This document shows, piece by piece, positions 17,922 through 25,463 of a DNA stretch of 64,000 nucleotides. Numbering within the stretch: position 1 is the first letter of the stretch; each line of letters opens with the position of its first letter. The position numbers were made by a program, and so were the translations under genes. The notes below the pieces were generated by a model, which was given only the letters and a program-made list of their open reading frames with translations, did not search any database and was not told where the DNA came from. Source of the stretch: Leifsonia sp. Root4 (GTDB taxonomy: Bacteria; Actinomycetota; Actinomycetes; Actinomycetales; Microbacteriaceae); the NCBI RefSeq assembly GCF_001425085.1, contig NZ_LMDN01000001.1, positions 590,206 to 654,205 on the forward strand, in the 5' to 3' direction.

Positions 17922-18404
17922 CTAGGCGGGCGGTTCGACCGCTGTCGGTGTGCCGCCGGTGACGCGCAGCAGCTCGTCGTAGCTCGTCGCGAACACCGTG
18001 TGGGCGTGGCCGGCAGCGGCCCACACCACGTCGTAACCGGCCAGCGCGGTGTCGACGAGTGTGCGCACGGGGGCCGGGTGTCCAAGCGGGGCGACACCGC
18101 CGATCACCTGGCCCGTCGCCTCCTTCACGGTCTCTCTGCTCGCCCGCGCGATGTGGCCGCCGAGCTGCTCGCCGAGCCACGCGGTGTCGACGCGGTGAGC
18201 GCCGGAGGTGAGCACGAGCAACGGCTCGCCGTCGAGAGTGAAGACGAGCGAGTTCGCGATCTGCCCGAGCTCGATGCCGATGGCGTCGGCCGCGGCCTGC
18301 GCCGTCGGCGTCGCCTCGTCGAACCAGCGGATCTCCGGGGTGACTCCGTGCGCGGCCAGCGCCTCGCGGACCCGGTCGACGGCGGGGTGTTCTGTGTTGA
18401 CCAT
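17922..18404 (-). CDS. YbaK/EbsC-type aminoacyl-tRNA deacylase
   Basis: A 160-residue protein of the YbaK/ProRS-associated editing-domain family, which hydrolyses mischarged tRNAs such as Cys-tRNA(Pro). Family features: the early hydrophobic ANSLVFTLDG strand, TSGAHRVD, VIGGVAPLGHPAP (the conserved G-G-(V/I)-x-P-x-G loop) and VWAAAGHAHTVFATSYDELL. At the position where E. coli YbaK has its key Lys (AKTLV-type motif) this protein reads ANSLV, so activity or specificity may differ. Convergent with the ABC gene, 5 bp away. Confidence 0.85.
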   Translation of the reverse strand: MVNTEHPAVDRVREALAAHGVTPEIRWFDEATPTAQAAADAIGIELGQIANSLVFTLDGEPLLVLTSGAHRVDTAWLGEQLGGHIARASRETVKEATGQVIGGVAPLGHPAPVRTLVDTALAGYDVVWAAAGHAHTVFATSYDELLRVTGGTPTAVEPPA

Positions 18405-18410
18405 TCCCCG

Positions 18411-18416
18411 ATCCTA
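18411..18416 (-). promoter_or_regulatory. -10 box TAGGAT of the YbaK-type gene
   Basis: On the minus strand TAGGAT ends exactly 6 nt before ATG 18404. Confidence 0.5.
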
Positions 18417-18445
18417 GAGCCGTGGCCGATGCCCGGCCCGGCGGT

Positions 18446-18451
18446 TAGGCT
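18446..18451 (+). promoter_or_regulatory. -10 box TAGGCT of the gamma carbonic anhydrase gene
   Basis: TAGGCT ends exactly 6 nt before ATG 18458. It faces the YbaK-type promoter 30 bp away. Confidence 0.5.
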
Positions 18452-18457
18452 GGCGGC

Positions 18458-18994
18458 ATGAAGATCGATCCATTCGCCAAGGTGCTCACGCTCAACGGCA
18501 TTCCCGCACCGGATGTCGCAGACTCGGCATTCGTCGCGGCCGGTGCCGTGCTCGTCGGCCGGGTGACCCTGGCCGAGGATTCGAGCGTCTGGTACAACGC
18601 CGTGCTGCGGGCGGAGCAGGAGCCGATCGTGATCGGCGCGGGCTCGAATCTGCAGGACAACGTATCCGGCCACGTCGATGCCGGCTTCCCGCTCACCGTC
18701 GGACGCAACGTCTCGGTCGGCCACGGTGCGGTGCTGCACGGCTGCACCGTCGAGGACGACTGTCTCATCGGCATGTCATCGACGGTGCTGAACGGCGCCG
18801 TCATCGGTGCCGGATCCCTCGTGGCGGCCGGCGCCGTCGTGCTCGAGGGCACGATCGTTCCGCCCGGCTCGCTCGTCGCCGGCGTTCCGGCGAAGGTACG
18901 GCGGGAGCTGACGGAGGCCGAGCGGGACGGCATCCGCACCAATGCAACCGGCTACCTGCGCCACGTCGAACTGCACACGACCGCCGTCGACTGA
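18458..18994 (+). CDS. Gamma carbonic anhydrase-family protein
   Basis: Left-handed beta-helix protein of 178 residues built from hexapeptide repeats, with the three metal-binding His of gamma carbonic anhydrases in NVSGHVD and SVGHGAVLHGC, and GMSSTVLNGAVIGAGSLVAAGAVV later. Such proteins (YrdA/PaaY/CaiE group) form trimers with a metal between subunits; many are CO2 hydratases or thioesterases of uncertain role. ATG placed by the -10 box. Its stop lies inside the hairpin shared with the convergent flavoprotein gene. Confidence 0.87.
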   Translation: MKIDPFAKVLTLNGIPAPDVADSAFVAAGAVLVGRVTLAEDSSVWYNAVLRAEQEPIVIGAGSNLQDNVSGHVDAGFPLTVGRNVSVGHGAVLHGCTVEDDCLIGMSSTVLNGAVIGAGSLVAAGAVVLEGTIVPPGSLVAGVPAKVRRELTEAERDGIRTNATGYLRHVELHTTAVD

Positions 18995-19010
18995 GCGCTG
19001 CCGCGCTCAG
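18991..19010. terminator. Short bidirectional hairpin overlapping two stop codons
   Basis: CTGAGCG-CTGCCG-CGCTCAG. The TGA of the carbonic anhydrase gene is in the left arm and the stop of the flavoprotein gene is in the right arm. No T-tract, so terminator strength is uncertain. Confidence 0.45.
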
Positions 19011-20362
19011 GGCCGGGCGAGGCTGAGCTCGACCCGCACTGGAGCCGGATCGGCGCAGCAGGCGTCGCCGCCGGCGTCACCGGCATCGCCCGTGTTGCAC
19101 ACGCCGGTCTCCGGCAGCACCAGCTGCACCCGGCGCGCTGCCTCGTCGTCCCCGGCGAGGCTTGCAACAACCGAGCGCACCTGCTCGTAGCCGGTGGCCA
19201 GCAGGAAGGTCGGCGCGCGGCCGTAGCTCTTCATGCCGACGATGTAGACGTCGGCCTCCGGATGCCGCAGCTCGGCCTCCCCGTGCGCGGGAACACTGCC
19301 GCAGCTGTGCAGATTCGGGTCGATCAGCGGCGCGAGGGCCCGCGGGGCCTCGACGATGTCGTCCAGCTCGATGCGCAGCTCCCTGAGCACGCCGAGATCC
19401 GGCCGGAAGCCCGTCGCGGCGACGAGCCGATCGACGTCGAGCGAGACGGGCCCGCCCGCCCGCCCGCCGTGGATGCGCAGTGCGCCGTCGCGCTCCTCCA
19501 GCGCCGTGATGCCGAAGCGCTCGTGCACGGTGATGGCCCCGGACTCGACGAGGCGCCGCAGGCGGGAACCGATCGCTCCGCGTGCCGGCAGCTCGTCGGC
19601 GTCCGAGCCGTAGTTGCGCGCGGCCGATGCGCCGCGAATCACCCAGTGCAGTCGCGTCTCCGGCTCCTCCCTGGCGAGCGTCGCCAGGGCGAGGAGCGTG
19701 TTCGTCGCGGAGTGGCCGGAGCCGACGACCGCGACGGAGCGCCCGGCGAAGCGTTCGCGATCCCGCCCGAGCACATCGGGCATCGCCGTCTCGAGCAGGG
19801 CGGAGACACCCTCCGCCTCGCTGCCGAGCGGCGGAAGCCCCCCTGCGCCGACCGGGTTCGGCGTGCGCCAGGTGCCCGAGGCATCGATCACGGCCCGTGC
19901 GGCCAACTCGGCGATGGCGCCATCCGCTCCGCGCACCCGCAGCACGAAGGGCGAGCGGTCCCGGCGGCGCGAGCGCGTCTTGTCTGCGCCGTCCCGCGTG
20001 ACGGCGAGCACCTCCGTGTTCAGCCGCAGCGCCGCGGCGATGGCTGGCAGCGCGGCGAGCGGCTCGAGGTAGTCGGAGACGAGTTCGCCGCCGAAGGGCA
20101 GCGCCGCGGCATCCGGGGCGGTCCAACCCTCCACCTCGAGCAGGCGCACGGCGGCGGCATCGGTGACGATGCTCCACGGGGAGAAGAGGCGCACGTGCGA
20201 CCACTCGCGCACCGCCGCTGCGATGGTCTGCCCGGCCTCCACCACCAGGAAGGACTCGCCGCGCTCGACCAGGTGGGCGGCGGCGGCCAGCCCGACCGGT
20301 CCGGCACCGATGACGACGATCGGCAGCTGTGCACGCTCCGCTTCTGCCCCGGCAATGCTCAT
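19007..20362 (-). CDS. FAD/NAD(P)-binding oxidoreductase of the arsenic locus
   Basis: A 451-residue flavoprotein with two dinucleotide-binding motifs: VVIGAGPVGLAAAAHLVERG near residue 15 (FAD) and VAVVGSGHSATNTLLALA near residue 218 (NADPH), plus the ATGFRPDLGVL motif. It is thus a class B monooxygenase or thioredoxin-reductase relative. The C-terminus carries Cys clusters (GVCNTGD, DACCAD). Similar proteins occur next to arsC/ACR3 genes in actinobacteria, as I recall; a role in arsenic redox or thiol chemistry is inferred. It overlaps arsC by 4 bp (ATGA), so both are co-translated. Confidence 0.8.
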   Translation of the reverse strand: MSIAGAEAERAQLPIVVIGAGPVGLAAAAHLVERGESFLVVEAGQTIAAAVREWSHVRLFSPWSIVTDAAAVRLLEVEGWTAPDAAALPFGGELVSDYLEPLAALPAIAAALRLNTEVLAVTRDGADKTRSRRRDRSPFVLRVRGADGAIAELAARAVIDASGTWRTPNPVGAGGLPPLGSEAEGVSALLETAMPDVLGRDRERFAGRSVAVVGSGHSATNTLLALATLAREEPETRLHWVIRGASAARNYGSDADELPARGAIGSRLRRLVESGAITVHERFGITALEERDGALRIHGGRAGGPVSLDVDRLVAATGFRPDLGVLRELRIELDDIVEAPRALAPLIDPNLHSCGSVPAHGEAELRHPEADVYIVGMKSYGRAPTFLLATGYEQVRSVVASLAGDDEAARRVQLVLPETGVCNTGDAGDAGGDACCADPAPVRVELSLARP

Positions 20363-20787
20363 GCGGCACCGCCGGCCGGCAGGAGTTCGCCGAGCAGCGC
20401 CTCGATGCGGGCCTTGATGTCGTCGCGGATGGGGCGAACGGCGTCGATGCCTTGCCCGGCCGGGTCGTCGAGTTCCCAGTCCTCGTAGCGTTTGCCGGGG
20501 AAGATCGGGCAGACGTCGCCGCAGCCCATGGTGATCACCACATCGGATTCCCGCACGGCGTCGACGGTCAGCACCTTCGGCTGCTCGCCGGCGATGTCGA
20601 TTCCCAGTTCGGCCATGGCCTCAATCGCGGTGGGGTTGATCTGATCCGCGGGCAGCGAGCCGGCAGAGAGCACGGTGACGACTCCGCCGGAGAGTTCGCG
20701 CAGGAAGCCGGCGGCCATCTGGGAGCGGCCCGCGTTGTGCACGCAGACGAAGAGCACGGTCGGGTTCTGCGGGATTTCAGCGTTCAT
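20359..20787 (-). CDS. arsC: Arsenate reductase, LMW-phosphatase type
   Basis: Reduces arsenate to arsenite. The 142-residue protein has the P-loop VCVHNAGRSQ (C-x5-R, catalytic Cys) near residue 15 and the second and third redox Cys in MGCGDVCP near residue 85, the arrangement of thioredoxin- or mycothiol-linked ArsC. Start ATG 20787; the longer open frame crosses the arsR gene and is not coding. Divergent from arsR, 57 bp away, with the operator between. Confidence 0.93.
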   Translation of the reverse strand: MNAEIPQNPTVLFVCVHNAGRSQMAAGFLRELSGGVVTVLSAGSLPADQINPTAIEAMAELGIDIAGEQPKVLTVDAVRESDVVITMGCGDVCPIFPGKRYEDWELDDPAGQGIDAVRPIRDDIKARIEALLGELLPAGGAA

Positions 20788-20824
20788 GAGAGCAATCACA
20801 CTGCATCCATCGACGTTTGTCAAT

Positions 20825-20840
20825 ATAGACGCTAGTCTAT
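20825..20840. promoter_or_regulatory. ArsR operator and -10 box of arsR
   Basis: ATAGAC-GCTA-GTCTAT is a perfect 6-bp inverted repeat in the divergent arsC/arsR region. Inside it TAGTCT (20833-20838) ends 6 nt before ATG 20845, so a repressor bound here would cover the arsR -10 box. ArsR-family operators are typically AT-rich dyads of this kind. Confidence 0.6.
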
Positions 20841-20844
20841 GTTT

Positions 20845-21195
20845 ATGACGTCGATCGAGCTGCTGCCCCTGCGCGATGTGAGCGAGGGCTGTGCCCCGCA
20901 GAGCGTGGACGCGATCACATCGGAGGCCGCGGAGGGACTCGCCCGCCAGCTCAAGGCGCTGGCCGATCCGACGCGGCTGCGGCTCGTGTCGATGGTCGCT
21001 GCGCACCCGGCATCCGAGGCGTGCGTGTGCGATCTGCAGGAGCCGCTCGGCCTGAGCCAGCCGACCGTGTCCCACCACCTCAAGACCCTCGTCGACGCCG
21101 GCTTCCTACACCGCGAGAAGCGCGGGACGTGGGCCTACTACTCCCTCGTACCCGGCGCCATCGACCGTGTCGCCGCGCTGATCACGGCCGTCTGA
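20845..21195 (+). CDS. arsR: ArsR/SmtB-family metalloregulator
   Basis: Winged-helix repressor of 116 residues. The metal site ACVCDLQEPLG (C-V-C-D in the alpha-3 region) and the recognition helix LSQPTVSHHLKTLVDAGFL are those of As(III)-sensing ArsR proteins. A further Cys lies near the N-terminus (SEGCAPQS), a possible third ligand. I choose ATG 20845 because the -10 box ends 6 nt before it; ATG 20839 lies inside the operator. It would repress arsC and itself until arsenite binds. Confidence 0.9.
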   Translation: MTSIELLPLRDVSEGCAPQSVDAITSEAAEGLARQLKALADPTRLRLVSMVAAHPASEACVCDLQEPLGLSQPTVSHHLKTLVDAGFLHREKRGTWAYYSLVPGAIDRVAALITAV

Positions 21196-21228
21196 GCCGC
21201 GCCGCCTGACTGCTCGGGGCCCGAACGA

Positions 21229-21273
21229 CGGATGCCGCGTGCGCCGCCCTGAGGCTGGCGCACGCGGCATCCG
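21229..21273. terminator. 17-bp perfect hairpin between arsR and folD
   Basis: CGGATGCCGCGTGCGCC pairs perfectly with GGCGCACGCGGCATCCG around an 11-nt loop. It lies between convergent genes and is probably a bidirectional terminator. It contains the GGATGCC word that is common in this genome. Confidence 0.7.
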
Positions 21274-21288
21274 GTGCGGTGCTCGCGA

Positions 21289-22176
21289 TCAGTGCGAGCG
21301 CAGGCGCCTCTCGGCGGCCTGCACGACATTGCTCAGCAGCATCGCTCGGGTCATCGGGCCGACACCGCCCGGATTCGGCGAGAGGTGGCCGGCGACGGCG
21401 GCAACGGCGGGGTCGATGTCGCCCGTGAGCTTGCCCTTGCCCGTCTCCTCGTCGTGCACCCGCGTGATTCCGACGTCGAGCACCGCGGCGCCCGGCTTGA
21501 TCCAGTCGGGCTTGATCAGGTGCGGAACACCGACCGCGGCCACGACGATGTCGGCCCGGCGCACCTCGGCGGCCAGGTCGACGGTCCGGGAGTGCGTGAG
21601 CGTGACGGTCGCGTCGATGCCCTTGCGCGTGAACAGCAGGCCGAGCGGCCGGCCGACGGTGAGACCGCGGCCGACGACGACGACGTGCCTGCCCTGCATC
21701 GGCACGTCGTAGCGGCGCAGGATCTCGACGATGCCCGCAGGGGTGCACGGCAGCGGCGAGTCCATGGCGCCGTCGACACCGAGCACGAGCCGACCGAGGT
21801 TGGTCGGGTGCAGGCCGTCGGCGTCCTTGGCCGGATCGATCAGCTCGAGCATGGCGTTCTCGTTGTGCCCGGCGGGCAGCGGCAACTGGATGATGTATCC
21901 GGTCACCTCGCGCGCCGAGTTGAGATCGGCGATCGCCCGCTTCACATCGGCGCTCGTCGCCGCGGCGGGCAGGTCGACGCGAATCGACTCGATGCCCACC
22001 TCCGCGCAGTCGCGGTGCTTGCCCGCGACGTAGCTGCGGGAGCCCGGGTCGTCGCCGACGAGCAGCGTGCCGAGACCCGGCACGACCCCGTCGGACCGGA
22101 GCGCGGCGATGCGATCGGCAAGTTCGCCCTTGATGGCGGACGCCGTCGCGACGCCGTCCAGCGTGATGGCCGTCAT
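21289..22176 (-). CDS. folD: Methylene-THF dehydrogenase/cyclohydrolase
   Basis: Bifunctional folate enzyme (295 residues) interconverting 5,10-methylene-THF and 10-formyl-THF. Conserved [14 protein letters not shown] (catalytic Lys in the Y-x3-K pattern), GYIIQLPLP, and the NADP-site [15 protein letters not shown] are present, with C-terminal [17 protein letters not shown] 22176 overlaps the glyA stop (TAATG), so the two genes are translationally coupled and both lie under the ZTP riboswitch. Confidence 0.96.
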   Translation of the reverse strand: MTAITLDGVATASAIKGELADRIAALRSDGVVPGLGTLLVGDDPGSRSYVAGKHRDCAEVGIESIRVDLPAAATSADVKRAIADLNSAREVTGYIIQLPLPAGHNENAMLELIDPAKDADGLHPTNLGRLVLGVDGAMDSPLPCTPAGIVEILRRYDVPMQGRHVVVVGRGLTVGRPLGLLFTRKGIDATVTLTHSRTVDLAAEVRRADIVVAAVGVPHLIKPDWIKPGAAVLDVGITRVHDEETGKGKLTGDIDPAVAAVAGHLSPNPGGVGPMTRAMLLSNVVQAAERRLRSH

Positions 22177-23453
22177 TACTGCTGCAGCCCGGGGTAGAGC
22201 GGGAACGCGTCGGTGAGCGTCTTCACGCGGGCGCGGAGACCGTTGATGTCGGCATCCGGCTTCAGCGTCTCGGCGATGACGTCGGCGACCTCGGTGAACT
22301 CGACATCGCCGAATCCGCGGGTGGCCAGGGCCGGGGTGCCGATGCGGAGGCCGGAGGTGACCATCGGCGGGCGCGGGTCGAAGGGAACCGAGTTGCGGTT
22401 GACCGTGATGCCGACGGCGTGCAGCGCGTCCTCGGCCTGCTGGCCGTCGATCGGCGAGTTGCGGAGGTCGGCGAGCACGAGGTGCACATCGGTTCCACCG
22501 GTGAGAACGTCGACGCCGGCCGCGCGGGAGTCGTCGGCGACGAGGCGCTCGGCCAGGATGCGCGCGCCGCTGAGCGTGCGTGCCTGGCGGTCGGCGAACT
22601 CGGGCTGCGCCGCGAGCAGGAAGGCGGTCGCCTTGGCTGCGATGACGTGCATGAGCGGTCCGCCCTGCTGGCCGGGGAAGACGTTGGAGTTGAGCTTCTT
22701 GGCGAGCTCCAAGTCGCGGGAGAGGATGAGGCCGGAGCGCGGGCCGGCGAGCGTCTTGTGCACCGTCGTCGAGACGACATCCGCGAAGGGGATGGGCGAG
22801 GGGTGCAGGCCTGCGGCGACGAGGCCGGCGAAGTGCGCCATGTCGACCCAGAGCTTGGCGCCGACCTCGTCGGCGATGGCGCGGAAGGCGGCGAAGTCGA
22901 GCTGGCGGGGGTAGGCCGACCAGCCGGCGATGATGACCTGCGGGCGGTGCTCGAGGGCCTTGTCGCGCACGACGTTCATGTCGACGAGGAAGGTCTCGGG
23001 GTCGACGCCGTAGGAGACGGCGTTGTAGAGCTTGCCGGAGAAGTTGAGCTTCATGCCGTGTGTGAGGTGGCCGCCGTGGGCCAGCTCGAGGCCGAGGATG
23101 GTGTCGCCGGGGGCGGCGATCGCGCTGAGCACCGCGGCGTTGGCCGTGGCGCCCGAGTGCGGCTGAACGTTGGCGTACTCGGCGCCGAACAGGCTCTTGG
23201 CACGCGAGATCGCGAGCGACTCGGCGATGTCGACGTACTCGCAGCCGCCGTAGTAACGACGCCCGGGGTAGCCCTCGGCGTACTTGTTGGTGAGAACCGA
23301 ACCCTGCGACTGCAGAACCGAGACGGGAACGAAGTTCTCGCTCGCGATCATCTCGAGGTAGTCGCGCTGGCGGCCGAGCTCCTGCTCGAGCACGGCGGCG
23401 ATCTCGGGGTCGACGACCTCGAGCGGCTGGTTGAACGTAGACGGTACAGACAC
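22176..23453 (-). CDS. glyA: Serine hydroxymethyltransferase
   Basis: PLP enzyme converting serine and THF to glycine and 5,10-methylene-THF. The PLP-lysine segment reads [19 protein letters not shown], and [18 protein letters not shown] and [13 protein letters not shown] are typical. I place the start at GTG 23453, giving 425 residues: AAGGAG lies 6 nt upstream, whereas the TTG at 23459 directly abuts the ribosome-binding site. First gene of glyA-folD, fed by the ZTP riboswitch. Confidence 0.96.
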   Translation of the reverse strand: MSVPSTFNQPLEVVDPEIAAVLEQELGRQRDYLEMIASENFVPVSVLQSQGSVLTNKYAEGYPGRRYYGGCEYVDIAESLAISRAKSLFGAEYANVQPHSGATANAAVLSAIAAPGDTILGLELAHGGHLTHGMKLNFSGKLYNAVSYGVDPETFLVDMNVVRDKALEHRPQVIIAGWSAYPRQLDFAAFRAIADEVGAKLWVDMAHFAGLVAAGLHPSPIPFADVVSTTVHKTLAGPRSGLILSRDLELAKKLNSNVFPGQQGGPLMHVIAAKATAFLLAAQPEFADRQARTLSGARILAERLVADDSRAAGVDVLTGGTDVHLVLADLRNSPIDGQQAEDALHAVGITVNRNSVPFDPRPPMVTSGLRIGTPALATRGFGDVEFTEVADVIAETLKPDADINGLRARVKTLTDAFPLYPGLQQ

Positions 23454-23549
23454 TGGCAACTCCTTGAGAGGGGTACCGGTTCAGGGTCCTGAACACGGTG
23501 AACGAGCGGATGCTTGTTTCTCGCTGAACGCAGGGCAAAGCGAGTCGTC

Positions 23550-23626
23550 GTGGCCCAGGCGTGCGGCCACTAACCGTGTCAGTCGCTCCCCGATGGTGAA
23601 CCATCCGAACGCCAGTTGCGACCCAT
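23550..23626 (-). promoter_or_regulatory. ZTP riboswitch (pfl motif) upstream of glyA-folD
   Basis: On the minus strand GGGTCGCAACTGGCG (23624-23610) is followed by ATCGGGGAGCGACT and, after a linker, by GCCGCACGCCTGGGC (23567-23553). GTCGC/GCGAC forms the first stem, GTGGCC/GGCCAC the last, and GGCG can pair with CGCC as the family's pseudoknot. These are the conserved parts of the ZTP/ZMP aptamer, which activates folate and purine genes when 10-formyl-THF is short. Between aptamer and glyA is a GTTCAG-N4-CTGAAC hairpin (23479-23494) that could be part of the expression platform. Confidence 0.88.
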
Positions 23627-23628
23627 TC

Positions 23629-23634
23629 AGCCTA
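23629..23634 (-). promoter_or_regulatory. -10 box TAGGCT of the ZTP riboswitch RNA
   Basis: Minus-strand TAGGCT lies 4 nt before the first G of the aptamer, the right position to start the RNA at the aptamer's 5' end. Confidence 0.5.
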
Positions 23635-23704
23635 GTCGCTCGGCCGGTCGGCCGAAACCCTGTGACCCCGCTCCGCCCACTTGCGCGGTAGTAAGGAACC
23701 CTGC

Positions 23705-23710
23705 CAGACT
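23705..23710 (+). promoter_or_regulatory. -10-like box CAGACT of the GH20 gene
   Basis: CAGACT ends exactly 6 nt before ATG 23717, matching the leaderless pattern; first base deviates from T. Confidence 0.35.
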
Positions 23711-23716
23711 CGCGGG

Positions 23717-25252
23717 ATGTCCAGCATCACAGTCGTGCCTGCCCCCGTCTCGCTGACGTCGCGTGGCGGTGACCCGTTCCGGCTCGATGCCGCCAGCAGG
23801 ATCAACGCGGCGGGTGGGGCTGCGGCCGTCGGTGAGTATCTGGCCGGGCTGCTGCGGCCGCGCACGGGGTTCGCGCTGCCGGTCGACGCGGGAGCGGATG
23901 ACGCCGCGGATGCCGCCGGCATCCGGCTCACGCTCGACCCCGCTGCATCTGCCGCTGCTCCGGACGGCTACACGCTGCGAAGCGGTGCCGACGGCATCAC
24001 GATCACCGCGGCGAGCGCCGCCGGCCTGTTCCACGGCGTCCAGACGCTGCGCCAGCTCTTCCCCGCCGCGATCGAGGCGCCGCTCGGCGGCGACACTGGT
24101 GCCGCCGGCGGCGATTGGGTGGCCCCGGCCGTGCTCATCACGGATGCACCGCGCTTCGCCTACCGCGGCGCGATGCTCGACGTCGCCCGCAATGTGTTCT
24201 CCGTCGCGGAGGTCACCCGCTACATCGACACGATCGCGCTGCTGAAGCTCAACCACCTGCACCTGCACCTCAGCGACGACCAGGGCTGGCGCCTGCAGAT
24301 CGACAGCTGGCCGCGCCTGACCGAGATCGGCAGCTCCACCTCGGTGCTCGGCGGCGGCGGCTTCTTCACCAAGGCCGACTACGCCGAGATCGTCGCGCAC
24401 GCGGCCAGCCGCTTCGTCACGATCGTCCCGGAGATCGACCTGCCCGGGCACACGAACGCCGCCCTCGCCAGCTACGCGGAACTCAACATCGGCGGCGTCG
24501 CCACCTCGACCTATCGCGGAACGGAGGTGGGCATCAGCACCGTCGACACCACAGCCGAGGCCACCTGGCGCTTCGTCGAGGATGTTGTGCGGGAGGTGGC
24601 CGAGATGACGCCCGGGCCCTACCTGCACCTCGGCGGCGACGAGTCCCTCACCCTCAGTGCCGAGGACTTCGCGCGCTTCGTCGCCCGCGCCAGCCGTGTC
24701 GGAGCGGCCAGCGGCAAGACGGTGATCGGCTGGCACGAGATGGGTCAGTCCGGCGATCTGGCGCCCGGCACCGTCGGGCAGTACTGGGACTACCTCGTGC
24801 CGCGGGCCGATGCCGCCGCGCACACACTCAGCTTCGTCGAGCAGGGCGGCAGCGTCATCCTCTCCCCCGCCGATGTCAGCTACCTCGACATCCACTACCC
24901 GGACAGCGACCGCCTCGGCCAGGACTGGGCCGACGGCCCCACCTCCGTCGAGCAGGCGTACTCCTGGGATCCGGCGGCGATCGTGCCCGGCCTGCCGGAG
25001 GAGTCGGTGCTCGGCGTCGAGGCCGCGATCTGGACCGAGACGATGCTGGGAATCGAGGATGTCGAGGTCATGGCCTTCCCGCGCATCGTTGCGGTCGCCG
25101 AGATCGCATGGTCTCCGGCCCCGGCCGGCACGCCGAGCGCCGCTCCGGATGCCGCAGAGCGCAGCTTCGCGGAGTTCTCGCCCCGCCTCACGGCGTTCGC
25201 GGAGCGACTCGACGCCCTCGGCATCCGTTACCACCGCACCGCGCTCGCCTAG
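23717..25252 (+). CDS. GH20 beta-N-acetylhexosaminidase
   Basis: Cleaves terminal GlcNAc or GalNAc from oligosaccharides by substrate-assisted catalysis. The N-terminal GH20b-like domain spans about residues 1-135; the TIM barrel starts at RFAYRGAMLDVARNVFSV. The catalytic Asp-Glu pair is D308-E309 in YLHLGGDESL, and HLHLSDDQGWRLQI is the family's second hallmark. No signal peptide is visible, so it may act inside the cell on imported chains. Start ATG 23717 is supported by the -10-like box and by homology beginning at SSITVVPAP. It stands near, but not in, the amino-sugar operons. Confidence 0.9.
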   Translation: MSSITVVPAPVSLTSRGGDPFRLDAASRINAAGGAAAVGEYLAGLLRPRTGFALPVDAGADDAADAAGIRLTLDPAASAAAPDGYTLRSGADGITITAASAAGLFHGVQTLRQLFPAAIEAPLGGDTGAAGGDWVAPAVLITDAPRFAYRGAMLDVARNVFSVAEVTRYIDTIALLKLNHLHLHLSDDQGWRLQIDSWPRLTEIGSSTSVLGGGGFFTKADYAEIVAHAASRFVTIVPEIDLPGHTNAALASYAELNIGGVATSTYRGTEVGISTVDTTAEATWRFVEDVVREVAEMTPGPYLHLGGDESLTLSAEDFARFVARASRVGAASGKTVIGWHEMGQSGDLAPGTVGQYWDYLVPRADAAAHTLSFVEQGGSVILSPADVSYLDIHYPDSDRLGQDWADGPTSVEQAYSWDPAAIVPGLPEESVLGVEAAIWTETMLGIEDVEVMAFPRIVAVAEIAWSPAPAGTPSAAPDAAERSFAEFSPRLTAFAERLDALGIRYHRTALA

Positions 25253-25277
25253 CTCCCCGCCCGCCCGCCCGCGGCAT

Positions 25278-25346
25278 GGGAGGTAAAGAGCGGCACGGGA
25301 GGCCACTTCTCTCATTTGCGGCCTCCCTTCGCGCCTTTCACCTCCC
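25278..25346. repeat. 69-bp palindrome, upstream copy at the first DUF559 gene
   Basis: Four boxes at fixed places: GGGAGG at 1-6, GGGAGGCC at 20-27, GGCCTCCC at 43-50, CCTCCC at 64-69. The inner 8 bp pair perfectly; the outer arms pair over most of positions 1-15. It begins 25 bp after the GH20 stop and ends 117 bp before the DUF559 start. Same layout as the copies at 26313, 55149 and 56173. It may also terminate the GH20 gene. Confidence 0.8.
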
Positions 25347-25378
25347 GTGATGCGTCGGACACCCGGTGGCGGCTGCCC

Positions 25379-25413
25379 TGCACAGGCGCTGCCAGCGTGG
25401 CGATTCTCCACAG
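25379..25413 (+). promoter_or_regulatory. Pair of T(G/C)CACAG boxes, 28 bp apart
   Basis: TGCACAG at 25379 and TCCACAG at 25407, with the second preceded by ATTC. The second DUF559 locus has the same two boxes at exactly the same spacing (55228 and 55256). They lie 50 bp before the start codon. Role unknown; possible binding site for the DUF559 protein's own HTH domain. Confidence 0.4.
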
Positions 25414-25463
25414 CTCCCACCGTTCCTCTGGCCGAGCAGGACGCCGCGGGTGACGCTCGGTGC

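Noticed and set aside
15883-18180. Long minus-strand frames opposite the MFS and ABC transporter genes (14480-16045, 15883-18180)
   Set aside because: Composition rich in Glu, Asp, Gly and His with no motif; explained by third-position GC of the real plus-strand genes.
25347-25463. N-terminal extension of the first DUF559 gene
   Set aside because: The extra 39 codons begin right after the palindrome, have no counterpart in the paralogue and contain the T(G/C)CACAG box pair; ATG 25464 fits better.
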